From Tetrahymena elliotti 4EA (lineage: Eukaryota; Ciliophora; Oligohymenophorea; Hymenostomatida; Tetrahymenidae): a DNA stretch of 64,000 bases. A program made the position numbers and the translations under genes. The stretch is from NCBI GenBank assembly GCA_000231825.2, contig JH720308.1, forward strand, positions 1,349,675 through 1,413,674, given 5' to 3'. Below, piece after piece: positions 10,287 through 23,400 of the stretch (position 1 is its first letter; every line of letters starts with the position of its first letter). The notes below the pieces were generated by a model. That model did no database searches, had not been told where the DNA came from, and saw only the letters and a list, made by a program, of their open reading frames with translations.

Positions 10287-13200
10287 ATGGAGAGTAGTGG
10301 CAATATATGCATTAATGGATATGAAATTTTGCTTACTGAAGGAAACGGAAATATAGGATCAGTGTTTTAAGCAAAAAAGGATAAATAGTTCTATGCATTG
10401 AAAATGATCAATAAGAACCAGTTGGAAAGTATGGAAAGCTTTTATAATTTAATGTAAAAGATGGAAAGCTTGGATTAAAGTGGAAACAGTAATGTGGTTA
10501 AGATTCATGAATTTTTTTAGAATCCTCTTAACATATTTATATCAATGGAGTATTGTAATCAGGGAAATTTACTTTAATACATGCTTAAGTAACCATAAAA
10601 GCGCTTAGATTTTTTTAAAGCCATAGAATTATTTGCATATATTCTAAATGGATTCAAGTTTTTGCACAAAAATAACATTTAGCATAGAAACTTAAAGCCT
10701 CAAAATATACTTATGCACAATGATAAGCCAAAAATTAGTGATTATGGTTTATATATGCTTTATTATGGGTAGGAAAATAAATATTAAATGAGGGAATTTA
10801 TGTCTCCAGAGAACTATGAGCAAGCCTCTGATTAAGGTAGTCATTTATGTGATATTTGGGGCCTAGGTGTTTTGCTGTTTTTCATGATATTTAATACATG
10901 GCCATTCAAAGATTTTGATGATATTAAAAAATATACATATAATAAGCAATTCGCATTAAATATGTTTCTTAAAGAAAAGGATATAGGTATGCCTAAAAGT
11001 CTTAAAACAAGTTAATAAATTATGAGCATGCTCTGTGAAATATTTTAAGGCCTATTTGCTTATGAAAGTAAAAATAGAATGAATTTCTGGAAACTTTCGA
11101 ATCATGAAATATTCTTAAAAGTTAAAAATTTTGATATGACTGAATCTATTTTATTTTACTTTCATTAAGAAAAAAATTTTCCCACAATTCCAATGTAATA
11201 ATAATCCCCCACATTCAAGTAAAATGGGGGAATTCAAAATTTAATTGGTTTACCTGGTGTATCTGCTCGTTCTATGTATTCTGCTGACGTTCTTGATGAT
11301 TTTAAATCAAATGAAAATATATCAATAATGATTTCTACTCCCACTCTATAAGTAAAAAAAGTGCACTCTAAAAAGTGTTCTCTTTCATATGAAAATTAAG
11401 AAAATTTAGAATTACAAAATCAAGATTTAGTCAAAAATTAATCTTATCAAATATAACAAAATAATTATAAAATTCCCTAAAATTAAAGTATCAGCATAAA
11501 TTTAGAAATCGACAGTCCACAGCCAAATAAATATTACAAGAAAAAATTTGCATCTGAAGAGCCGTTCACTTTTTAAAATGACACAGGTATTATGCTTAGT
11601 AGTTTTGGTAAGAGGAAATAGCTTGAAAACTTGAAGATTGGTATACCTAAAAATGATTCTGCGTCTCCTTACTGTAAATCCCCTTAATAGAACCTTTTTG
11701 AATCTGAGGTAGACTTTGAAAATACAGAAGAATTTGATTGGGAGCACAAAGAATAAATTACTATACCATAATCTAATATCTTAAAAGCTTGTAAAATGGT
11801 AAGCTTTTAATTTAAGCCTCACCAAGACTAAAATGTCATGAATATGCTTGATTCATACTCTCTGTCAAGTTTTATTTCTATGCCTCGTCCTTTCTCCTCT
11901 TTTCCAGAAGCAGATCAGTAAAAAAAACACATATCATCTCTTTACGATTTGGAAATTTACAGGTATTAGTATTAATTTTTGAGTAAAGTTTTTATAAAAA
12001 TACAAAAAATAAAGATTCATTAATTTGCGGTATCAATAAAAGATTGGATTTGAGATATAATCTGTAACCTTACTTTAATTTTAATACGTGATACTAAAAT
12101 ATTATTTTTAAAACAAATGTATTTAAATTTAAGCAATAAGACATTTTTTATAATTTCTTTTCCTCAAAACAAACAATATCGATTGATCAAATCATTTAGA
12201 TTTGTGTAAGATTAGGGTTTAAGTAAAATTATAAATTCATGGATATTACCAAATAAAGAAATCGATTGCCTAATAACATTACTAAGCATATCTAATGGAT
12301 CGATTACATTAATTTAATTAAGAAACCAAGTAAAAAATTAATCCTGATAAGCAATAATCAAATTAATCAATACTTAGATTAATAAGCTTTTTACTATTCA
12401 TGAATAGGATAACTATTATATTTCATCTTTTTTCAATTTTTTTGAACTGAATCAATTTGATGTTGTTTTACTTTAACTCATATAACTAACTACAACACTG
12501 TAATTTTAATCTCTTTTTTCTCTTAAATAAAATAGATATAAATTCATAGAATACACTATCACTACTCTAAAAAAGATGTATTAAGATTCAGTAAATCAAG
12601 CTCCAATAATAGATTATTCACTGCTAATTTAAACTGAGCATTATTCTTTGAAGAATGCATTTTACATTGCAAAAACTCTTCTTTAAAAAATAGAAAAAAA
12701 TGAGAATTTTTTAAAAATAGATTCGCGATACTTTAATAAATATAAGTAATGCCATGACAAATATGCAGATATTCTTACTAAAGACTTACAAAGAATTAGT
12801 ACCTAATATTTCTTGACATAAACGCAATTATAGAACTAAGGTGTTGAGCAGTTAGCTGATCCTATTGAAGCTCAATATTTTATTTTCAAACGAAATTCGT
12901 TTAATCAACTTTAAGAAGCTAATAGCATGGATGAATCTGAAAATAACTAATCTAGAAAAGGAAACATTCTTTAATTAAAATAAAAGCAAGTAAGCCATAT
13001 CAGTTCATAAAATCCAACTGTTATTACCCACACTTTGTAAACTAATATTCCTTTAAAAGTCTAAGAGACTTGCTCTCTTTCTGCAGCCTCAAAGAATTCT
13101 CCAACTTTAGTAACTTAATAAAACCCTTCCAAAATAAGCTTTTTAAATGAGCTTTAAATAGACTAAAATAATTAAATTCCCTAGGAAATGGAAGTCATTC

Positions 13201-13790
13201 CAAATAAAATAGAATTAAATAAAAATCATCTTTAAAACTTACTTTAAAAGTATAAATAAAACCTGATGAAAGTGTTTTAAAAACTTCAAAATTAATATAC
13301 AAAAAAGAACGGATCTGATGATCATATTACTAAAGTAGTCAAACTTGCTTTGAGAATAGCCATGTGTCTCAGACATTCAGATGTATTTGATAAAAGCTAA
13401 ATGGAATAAATTTTATTATATTTCCAGAAGAGTGATTAAAATTTCTTGTAGGTAGTTTAAACACCTAACACAGCGTATTATAATATGAATAATCCTCCAA
13501 GTTCTAACATAAATAACCCTGCTAGTTCTAATCTAATTTAAGGGAATTCTAATCCAAATAATTGGGCCAGTTAAAATTTATAAGTAAATAACCCAAATAA
13601 TTTGATGATTAACTCTTATTAAAAAGTCTCCACTCCAAGTCTAGGTACAAGCTTAGCAAATAGCAAAAACTTAAAAAAATAAACCAACTCAGGGTAGATG
13701 CAGTTTTCAATAGAATCTTTGGTTTAATGGGTTGACAAATGCAGCAAAAGTGAAGCTCTAAGATAAATCTCTATACTGATAAAAGAATGA
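10287..13790 (+). CDS. protein-kinase-fold protein with HRN in place of HRD (predicted pseudokinase)
   Basis: Two exons (10287-11962 and 12536-13790, with a 573-nt intron) give 976 codons in phase. The kinase domain fills about residues 12-275: Gly-rich loop EGNGNIGSVF, VAIK-type Lys39 in YALK, a catalytic loop QHRNLKPQN at about 132-140, the metal-binding segment as DYG (Asp152), an activation segment ending MSPENYE, and DIWGLGVLLF. Asn135 occupies the position of the catalytic base Asp, so phosphotransfer should be weak or absent, although ATP binding looks possible. The remaining ~700 residues are Ser/Asn/Gln-rich and probably disordered, with one helical, conserved-looking region after the intron (about 560-640) and another near 800-860. 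Domain architecture resembles ULK/Atg1-type kinases (N-terminal kinase, long linker, C-terminal helical part), but that placement is inference. The next gene downstream on the same strand is an intact kinase. Confidence 0.8.
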
Positions 13791-14529
13791 AAGTATGAGT
13801 ATTTATCTATCTAGCTACTAAAATAGCATAATAATAATTATAAATATAATATTTATAATAATAACTAACAATAAACTTAAAACTTTGATAAAAATTAAGA
13901 TTATAGTAAAATATTCTAAACCTCAAACGATCAATAAATAATTTTTATCACATTCCTAAATCTTATCCACTAAACAATTGTTTGATTCCACACTTAAAAA
14001 TGGTTTCAAAATTATAAAAGAGTCTGTTTAATATAATATTAATAAACAAAACATGTTATTTGCAATCTTTAAAATTATATCATTCCTTTATTTCAAAAAT
14101 ATTTTATTTTTTCGTTCAAGACTTATATTAATTTTAAGTTATAAAATTCAATAAATATCATCTTTAAATTAAATTTAATTCAATTATTCACATAATATTT
14201 TATTTTTTGAGAACAACTTTTTTTATTGAATAAAATATTTACTTCACCTTTACTTATTTAGTTTATAGATATTAATTAATAGTTTTTCTTTTTTTTGTTG
14301 TAGTTTTTACTAAGATAAATTAAATCAAATTGACTTACTTTTAATAATGTTAACAAAATACTTTGTATGTATCATGAATTTTAATAGGTAATATCTTAAA
14401 TTATGAAAAATCTTTGGTAATTGTTTAAGAAAAATAATTAATTCATAATTTTATTAGAAAATAAAGTATTTATTATTAAAAGATATAAGTAAAATTTAAC
14501 AAGATTTAGTAGAATAAATATTTTAAACT
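13791..14529. other. AT-rich intergenic spacer
   Basis: T-rich and A-rich runs between two kinase genes. No gene or RNA seen. Confidence 0.6.
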
Positions 14530-17017
14530 ATGAATGACGCTAATTTAATGTTGGGTAAGGTAATATAAGGCTTAAGCGGTAGATATAAATTAATACAGTA
14601 GCTAGGTAACGGCTCAATTAGTGTAGTTTTTAAAGCAGTAAGAGAAGAAGATAATCAGATATTTGCAGTTAAATATGTTAGCTCCATAACTTTTTAGGGT
14701 AATAATTTTTTTTTCTATCTCAGTGAAAAATATCTTTTTTTAAGGTTAAAAGAAAAATAAGTATTAGTAGAATGAATTGGATATATCTAAAAAGATTAAG
14801 GAAATATAATCAAAAAATTTGATAGAAATATATGAAATAATTTAATTGGACTCTGAAGAATCTTTCATTGTGATGGAGTATTGTGATAAATGTGATTTAT
14901 ATGGCTTTTCATTAATTTTCTGGATAAATTGGTAAACTGCAATTGAATTTGGATATTAAATAGCTTGTGGCATAAATGATTTACATAGATTTAATATAGC
15001 TCATAGAGATCTCAAGCCTGAAAATATTTTTGTCAGTAGTTAAAAAAACCAAGAAGCTCATAAGATTGAGTATAATATAAAAATAGGGGATTTTGGACTT
15101 AGTAAAGAGGGTGATTTGTATTAAAGTACTGTGGGAACTCCAAATTATATGTGCCCAGAGTCATATCAATAAGGTGACAAAACTAAAGAAACAGATATAT
15201 GGGCATTTGGAGCTATATTATTTGAGTTAATTGAAAAGAAATAGTATTTCAGCTCTTCTAGCGAGAAGAACATATACAATTAAATTAAAAATTTTAAGGC
15301 ATATGATAAATAAAAACTTACTTAAATAGAAAATGATGAAATTTTAGAAAAAGTAAATAATTTAATAGATAAATGTCTAATGTTGGAACCTAAAAAAAGA
15401 ATATAGTCTGCTGAGCTTGTAAAGGAGATATAACAAATATTACTTACAATATAAAATATACCATAAGATAAAAGGCATATATCTCTCAGGGTACCAACAA
15501 ACGAATATTTACAAAAACAAAATTTTTATCAAAGTGTTTATTATGAAATCTAAGATGATGAAGTAATACACAAAACTGAAAAGTGTAATTATGAGAATAA
15601 ACTGAAAAAATAAATTTTTAGTAAAATAAATAAAAGTATTTGATAAACACCTAAATTTTATTTTATTTAAAAGAAAAAGTTGAGTCTGAATTAGTCGAAA
15701 ACTCTCCAGATAATGTAATAGAAAGTAAAAACAACTATTAAAGCACAGATTAAATCAATGAATCAAAGAAAGAATAAACAAACAATTCTATTTTTTATGA
15801 AGAATCAAAATTAATATCTTTAAATAATAGTAAAATAAATATAGATACTAATAATAATATTGATAATGTCTAATTTGTACTTTCTAAAATGCTTTCAAAT
15901 AATAGCAATTAGATAATGAGTGAAGAATTCAACTAAGATTAACTTCCAGGAATAGACTATTCAATTTCTAATTTTATACATCCAAACAACAATGAAAACT
16001 TAAAAGTAAATATCTTATATTGTTTTTGTTATTTTTAACTAAGTTTATGTATATTTAAAGGGGCAGGATGATGATTTAAAAGAAATGAATTCAAGCCAAA
16101 ATATTTTAAAAAATAAATAAGATGCACTCTTTATTTAATAAAGTAACATTTTTAGTAACTAAATTGATCCTATATAAGAAGTAAGAAATAGTACCTTTCA
16201 GTCTAATTAAAGTGAGTCAATTATAATGAGTTAATATTTTATGTAATCTGAAATATTATAGGATGCCTAAAATGATTAAACTTAGGATACTTAAAAATAG
16301 ATAAATAATTGTGACATATATGAAATAACTTAAAAAAATGAATCAAATCAAAATATATAAATTCCTAGAAGTTCTTAAAATATAGAGTAAATAGTTTAAG
16401 ATTTAAATGGTATCTAGCTAAACTTAGATAATAACCAATAACAAAGCTTATAAATTTAAGAATAATAATAAAGTCAAAACTAGAAAATTGAAAAAGTAGT
16501 TGATTAAGATTACTAAGCATTTGTAAATATGGCAATTAAAATATTTTAAGCCGAAGACACAATAAATTTTGATGATAAAAACTTAATTTACACATTTGAT
16601 GGCAAGGAAAACATAATTTTAAGTGGCACTGAAGATACTGAAGATATTAATATTTATGTGATGTTTTATCTTTTAATGATTTCTATTGGCTATTAACAAA
16701 ATAATTTCTTTCGTTAATTATAGAAAAATGGTATTTTTAACAAGTCTTCATACTTTGAAGAAAAAAACTCAATCAATAACAGATAATATTAACATGAATT
16801 ATACAAAAAATTAATTTAATAATTTAAGATACTCTTCTATTCTACAAAATACATAAATTTAAAAGATGAGCTTTTAAATTATAGAACTATTGAAAAATTT
16901 GCTCAATAGCAATAATAATAAAATATTATTCCAAGACCTCAAGATGATATTATATTTTACTAAAAGAAAACTAGAAAGTCTATTAGATTTATTTTATATG
17001 ATGAAATTACAAAATGA
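14530..17017 (+). CDS. Ser/Thr protein kinase, ULK/Atg1-like architecture
   Basis: Four exons (14530-14698, 14745-15635, 15674-16005, 16061-17017; introns of 46, 38 and 55 nt) give 782 codons in phase. The kinase domain occupies about residues 18-300: Gly-rich loop LGNGSISVVF, VAIK Lys in IFAVKYV, HRDLKPENIF with catalytic Asp145, DFGLSK, a Gly-Thr-Pro-containing activation segment ending MCPESY, and TDIWAFGAILFELI. All catalytic residues are present, unlike the neighbouring upstream kinase-fold protein. The rest is Gln/Asn/Ser-rich (many TAA codons) with a structured-looking C-terminal stretch of about 150 residues. N-terminal kinase, disordered linker and C-terminal helical domain match Atg1/ULK and also NEK/PLK-like ciliate kinases, so the subfamily is not settled. 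The 38-nt intron is required because of an in-frame TGA. Confidence 0.85.
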
Positions 17018-17755
17018 GAGTTTTAAAATATTGAGAAGACATATGTGGTTCATTATGAAAAATATTTTTTAAAGTGATCATTTAAATTAAATTAGTAAAT
17101 AATAAATAAGAAAGTTTCAAATTCATATTATTCTTTATAAATCTATTAAGTAGGATTTATTTTTTTAGCTGAAATACTACTTTAAGTATTTGAAGCATAT
17201 TTTAGCCTTATACATAAAAATAATAAATTCTTGATTTTATTAAATCAGTTAAAATTAAGATAATTTTAAAACTTAAGAACAGTTCTGAATTTTTGAATGA
17301 AACTCTCTGATGATTTTCAAATAATAATTTATATTTTGAAGTAATAATCAGCCAAATGAATATTCATATTTAATAAAAAGTAATGTTTAATTCTTTTTTG
17401 TGTTTTAACTAAATAAAAACTTTAAAATCTCACTTTTAGCTCAGTCTTTTATGGTAATCATAAAAAAAAAAACAATTTATTGATCCATACTTTTTGGAAA
17501 ATTAATCGTGAGTTTTTGTGCATTTGATAAATAATTTGATCAAAAATTATTCAAATATTGTCTTTTAATTTACTATTAATTTTATTAACTTTTTGATTGA
17601 ATTAATTAAAGTTGCTTATTTTAAAGAGCAACTTGAAGAAAATAGAATAATAACTTGATTGATCTTAATTAATAGTAGGTGATTAAAAAAAGTTAGACTT
17701 AACTCATAAGTCTGTCTCTTTCTCTTTATATATTAGCAATTAAAAAAAGTAGGAA
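17018..17755. other. AT-rich intergenic spacer
   Basis: No gene or RNA seen. It contains the leader of the PB1-domain gene. Confidence 0.6.
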
Positions 17756-20020
17756 ATGGTTTTTATAAAGCTTTAATACAAAGAAAATATAAAAAAGATT
17801 TTAATAACTAAAGAGGAGATAACTTGGTAAAAGATTTGTGAAATATTGCATCAAATATTCAAGCTAGAAGATTCAAATTAAATACGGCTCGTCTATAAAG
17901 TAATCTTATAGATTAATTTATTTTAGCTTATTAATAGCCATTTTTAAATTTAAATAAAATTTTAATGAAATACAAATTCCTAAACAAACTTGCTTTTTTA
18001 ATTTACTCATCAAAAATATGCTTGACTCTAACCTAATAATATCTATAAAATATTTTAGGATGAAGAAGGACAATCTGAAGAAATTGAGATTAAAACTAAT
18101 GAATAACTACTGGAAACAATTAATAAAAGGTTGATTAAAAAATTTATTAAATTCTTTGTATTTTATTCTGGAGTCGTTGAAAATGATCAAGATGCATTAT
18201 ACACCTCTCTTATAAATGAAAAGAATAACAATAATACTAAAATTTAAAGCAAGCGTAAAGAGTCTATGGGTTTGAAATCTAAAAAAAAAAATACATTTAA
18301 AGGAGAATCATAGAAAGAAGATAAAATTACACTAAAAAATTTAAATGATAACAGTAACGGAACTGAATCATAAAGCAATTCTAATGAGATTTAAAATAAA
18401 AGACCGAGTATCTCTTCAGAAAATTAATTGCAGCTAATAAATCCTTAAAAAAATGCTTTGATTTAAGTAGAAACTCAGGAGCAATTAAAAAATATTCTCT
18501 CAAAAGCCATTAATAAGAGCTAAGTTTTTGAAGAAATCAAAGAGATAATAAGAGAGTTTATTAATGATCCAATGTCTAAAGGGTAAATAGTTAATAATGA
18601 ATAAAAATAAACAGATTCAGGTAAAATAGGAGAATAAGTCAATTTAAAAGAAAATCCACACAAAACTCAAGAAGAAATAGAATACTCCATTCAAACTAAT
18701 TTATAATAAATATCTGATTTAGTTGTTTAAAATATCAAAGAAGTTATTGACGAATAATTAACTCGCTAATTGGATCTACCAGAAAATTTCAGACGCCCTT
18801 CTCGTAAGTACTCAGAAGACCTTTTCGAAAAGAAAAAAAGGACCATTAAAAATAATTTAACTTAAATAGTAAATAAAGAATCTTAAAGTCCTCTATCACC
18901 TAATAGTCTTTTAAAAAAGAAATTAGGTTGTGATGGTTCTTCCAAAAATATAGTCAGAGTTAATTCCGCTAAAACTCTACCTGATGATACATCTGATATG
19001 CAAGAAAAAAATTTAAGTATTAACTATAGGATAAGCAAACCTTCTGATAACAACTCAAATTGTAACTCTAATTCTAGTACCTTAAGTAATAACTTGAATA
19101 GTACTCCTTTCTAAAATAACTTTTCAGAATCTATTTACAATGCACCTGAAAGATTTTAATCAAGATATTTAAAGAGAAAAAATACTAGCTCTGAAAGGAT
19201 ATTAGAAATCATTCAAGAACAAGAGCAGACAATAACTAATATCGAGAATACACTTTTTAAAACTTAAAAAATCTCAGAAGATTAAATTAATTAGCAATTT
19301 GAGTAGAATTTTAGAAGTATTCATCACCTTTTCTAGTCTATAAATCAGCAAACCCCACAAAATAAATAAACTTAAGAAATCTAAGATCAAAACAATTACA
19401 GTAACAATTTTACCTAATTAAGCTTTAATAGAAGCATCAAAAGTAAAACTATTTCTGCTTACGAACTATATCTTCTACTTGATAAGTAAGTTTAATCATA
19501 TAGTCTACCAGATTAATTAAAAGATGATGACACTGATGGATCAACTCTATCTGGATTCGATTCACTAATCAATGAATAAATCATTCTTAAGAGCAAACAT
19601 CAAAGAGTGAAATCCAAATTTATTGATCAAATTGAAGAAAATAAAGAGGATAATTTTGGCTTTAACAATTAGTTTTAAGAAGATAAGCAAAAAATTAAGA
19701 CTCAATAAAACAATTAAAAATAAATTTTTGAAGATACTATTGTTTAATTAGTCTCCCCTCTAAAAAGTTTCAAGTAAAACTAGTAAAATGATAGTAAATC
19801 AATGCTATAGCTTATCAAAACAAATCATTTTGAACTTAATGAAAATATTCAAAATAAAAGTGAGGAATCCATTTAAAATAATTAAGGTGATATTCATTCT
19901 ATCAGCCCTTCATCAAAAGAAATAATTGATGAAGTAGAAGATGATTCAGATTTAGAATAAAATTTACCTAAAATTATCATGACAAAAAAAATATCTTGCT
20001 CTTTCATACAAAATGCATGA
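17756..20020 (+). CDS. PB1-domain protein with long disordered tail
   Basis: Exons 17756-17899 and 18059-20020 (159-nt intron, phase 0) encode 701 aa. Residues about 1-75 form a PB1 domain: VFIKLQYKENIKKI supplies the basic face (Lys5), and RLVYKDEEGQSEEIEI followed by NEQLLE is the acidic OPCA-type segment, split by the intron. PB1 domains pair head-to-tail with other PB1 domains and occur in scaffold proteins such as p62/SQSTM1, NBR1, Par6 and atypical PKC. Having both faces suggests possible self-assembly. The rest is Ser/Asn/Gln/Lys-rich with short helical segments (around 200-260) and an acidic end (DEVEDDSDLEQN). I see no ZZ or UBA domain, so it cannot be called p62 or NBR1. It lies downstream of two kinase genes on the same strand, each with its own spacer. 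Confidence 0.8.
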
Positions 20021-20476
20021 TTTAAAAAATAATTACCATAATTCTTCATAAAAACTATTTCATATTTCACCAAAGGAAAATATTTTTAAGTTTTTAAACG
20101 AATACCATTTTTAAGGTAAAAAAAGAAGAAAATTCAAATAATAATTGAGAGGTATTACAGTATAATAAAAATTCTTTAATTTTTTTAACCAAACAAACAA
20201 CTTAGCAAACTTCATTTGAAAATTCTAAATTTTTAATGACATTTAAAAACTATCTCCGTCTTCCAACAATGAAACTTAATTCATTTTAAAATACTTTATA
20301 TAATAAATTGTAATATATAATATATATCTTACTATCAGAATTATAATTACATACTTGCTAATCTTTAAACTAATATTATTCTTAAATTTTTTATAAAAAA
20401 TACAAATAAATACAATTTTTTACAATGAGTAAATAATATAAAATTAATTTTAAAGGAGAGAAAAATTTAACTATCT
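20021..20476. other. convergent 3' intergenic region
   Basis: AT-rich region between the 3' ends of the PB1-domain gene (+) and the ferlin gene (-). No further gene seen. Confidence 0.6.
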
Positions 20477-23400
20477 TCAAACAACTGCATTTGCAATAAT
20501 TTGAGAAATTAAAACCCAACCGAGGCCAAAGCATATAACAAAGCATACAATAAATAAGAAAGCTCCACAACATTTTTTATAAAGATCAGGACCAACTATA
20601 GTCTTTATGAATTCAAGTGGATGAAGGATATCAAATTTCATTCTACCAGGAGGTTCATCTAAAGGAGGGAAATTATTTGGTGAATCTCTTCCTAAACCAT
20701 TTTATTTTTCTTCTGAAATTTTTACAGGCATAACTTCTACACTTAGACAAACTTGACCTTAAATAATAGGTTTATTTGCTTTATCTCTAACCAAAGGATT
20801 ATAAACTTAATACCAAATTTTATCTGAAATCTTAGCCTTTCTATTTAATTCTCTCATTTACAATGAAACACCTTTTTATCTCTTTAAGCATCTTTTTTTT
20901 AATTTCAATGAATTTTTATAAACTTATTTTAAAAATAAAAAAATCTTACTTATCTATCAATTTATGTTAATTTAAATCTACAGTGCAACTTCCAATAATA
21001 TCATCAGCGGCAACAATATCTTTATCTAGCAATTAGACCTAGTTATTAATTTAATTAAAATAAATTTAGAAGAACCTATAAATGACCCAATTTTATTTTA
21101 TCTTAAAATAAAAAATTTATTACAAATAATTTATCTCCACCATATTCATCATTATTTAAAGGATAGGACTAACGGAATTTCATTCTCCAATTGAAGAATC
21201 CATTGGATCTACATCTCCAATGGACATCAGTCTCTTAATATTAATCTGGTTTGTTTTGTAAACCAATACGTACATAGATATCATTGCATTTCTCTGCTTC
21301 ATCTTTGAAGACACAATCTTTTGTTTCCCAAACTATAACTCTAATTTCAAATTCATATTTGGGAGGCTTTGTAATTGGTAAAGGAGGCATTTATTTGATC
21401 AAAGATCTTGGAATAAGCTCAACCCACATTTCAAGATTACCCTTTTTTAATTTATTAAGATTAGTTGATTAATAAATTTGTATTCTAAAATCTTAAAAAT
21501 GTTTTAAATATTCAAATTAATTTAATAAAAATAAATTACCTTTGATACAGATTCATCTTCAGGGAAAATATTTCTGTTTTCAAATGGCTTTCTATTGTAT
21601 TAAAGCCATTTTCCTGTGAAAAGACGATTTTCCATATCAATTACAGTCTTTCCTATCATGTCATCACTACCTAAAACATCATTCCAAATCTATACTTCTA
21701 ATACAGCACTTCCTGGCAACTTACATTCAAAATCATAAGAAATATAATAATCAGGGTTATTTGTGTCTTTTTGTAAAGTCTTTTCTGTTAATTTTATTAA
21801 AAATATTTTTATTTTTATTTGTGAAAAAAAGTTTATAAAAGTTTTTATTTACATTTAAGATCGACTACTTTTTCACCAAGCTTGAGCTTTAGATATGAAT
21901 CAGGTGAATGACCTTCTCCACCAATATTTTTACCTCTTGTAATATAAACTCTAATGAAATAATCTCTTTCTTTGAGCAATTTCTTAAGTTCTTCTACTTT
22001 CTTCAAGAAATTTTGATTATTTTAATCTAAGAAAAGGCATTTTAGCATTGCAAATTAGCTTGGTGCCTCAGGTTTATCAAAAGAAAATAGATCCTTTTTA
22101 GCTCCTCTTGATTAACCTCTCATAATAGGAATACAAGTTAATTTTCTGGAGGGTTTGTATTTATCTTCGAATTCAGATAAGAAAACTTCTCTGTGCTTCT
22201 TCCACTCAGGAGTAATATCTAAATCTTCATCTTCATCAGTGTCATAATCTTCATATTCGATAATTTTTATCTCTCCTTTTTTCTTAAATAAGCTAAGAAT
22301 TTTTCCAGTTATCAATGCCTTGTTCTCTTCTTCCTCATCTCCAACGTACTTTCCTTCTTTTGGTATATCATCATAATGAAGTGATCTCTTTGACTTAGTC
22401 TTAACTGAAAATGATAAACTTTAAGGTGGATCAAAAGTAGATATTTCAGATTTTTAAACATATTTAGCTTTTTAAGGTTTTACTGTTTCTTTCTTTTCAA
22501 CTTATTCTATTTCTCCTTCATGCTCATCTACATGATCAAGGTCGTGCTCTTTTTATTCGTTAGAGAATAATGAATTATCTATCTTCTTTCTATCTTTAAT
22601 AGTTTAAGAAGGAAGTAATCTATTATTTGTTTATTATGATTTTATTGTTTATTGATTCAGCTTAGCATTTTCATCTTTACTAGGTTGAGTATTTAAAGTT
22701 TAGATAACTGGAGGATTAGTTATAAATTCATTTTATTGAATTGAATTAGGATCTTTAATATCTATGATATTTTTTTGATTGATATTTTATAAATCAAGGG
22801 GTCTTGTAGGCAAATTTGTAATCAAAGGTTATTTTTATTTGTTTTCTTATTGATAAGCAGGAATTAATTTGATATCATTCTCATCAAACTGTTTTTCTTT
22901 GACATCAGTAATTTCAATATCTGCTTCTTCATATATTTAATCTAATTCATTTCTTTATTCATTAACTGGATCATCAATAATGTCATCAACTTCTTCTTCT
23001 ACATCTTTTTTTTTAACTTATTAATTATCAAGATTTACTTAATTAGAGCCAATCTTATGATTTAATCCATCTTATATTTATTTGCTCTCATTTTAATTTT
23101 ATGGATTATCTGCAACATCATTTTTTTCTGTTTTAATAATAGTTTAATTGTTTGGATTTTCTTTTTTTTTGTAAATTTTTCTTTCTTCTTTAAATTCATC
23201 TTAATCTTTTTTGTCCTGTTAATCAATTTTACTACCTAATTTTTTTTCCAACAAAATAACTTCCCTCAGACAGTCAACTAACTATTTATTTATTTATTAT
23301 GCAAAAAAATAAAAAAAATATGTCTAAAAAAAATTTTTAATTTACACTCATTTCACTTTCAAGATCAACATTGTCTTATTAGTTCTTGTTATATTTAAGA

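Noticed and set aside
10287..13790. Calling the first kinase-fold gene an active Atg1 kinase
   Set aside because: Asn replaces the catalytic Asp in the HRD motif, so activity should not be assumed.
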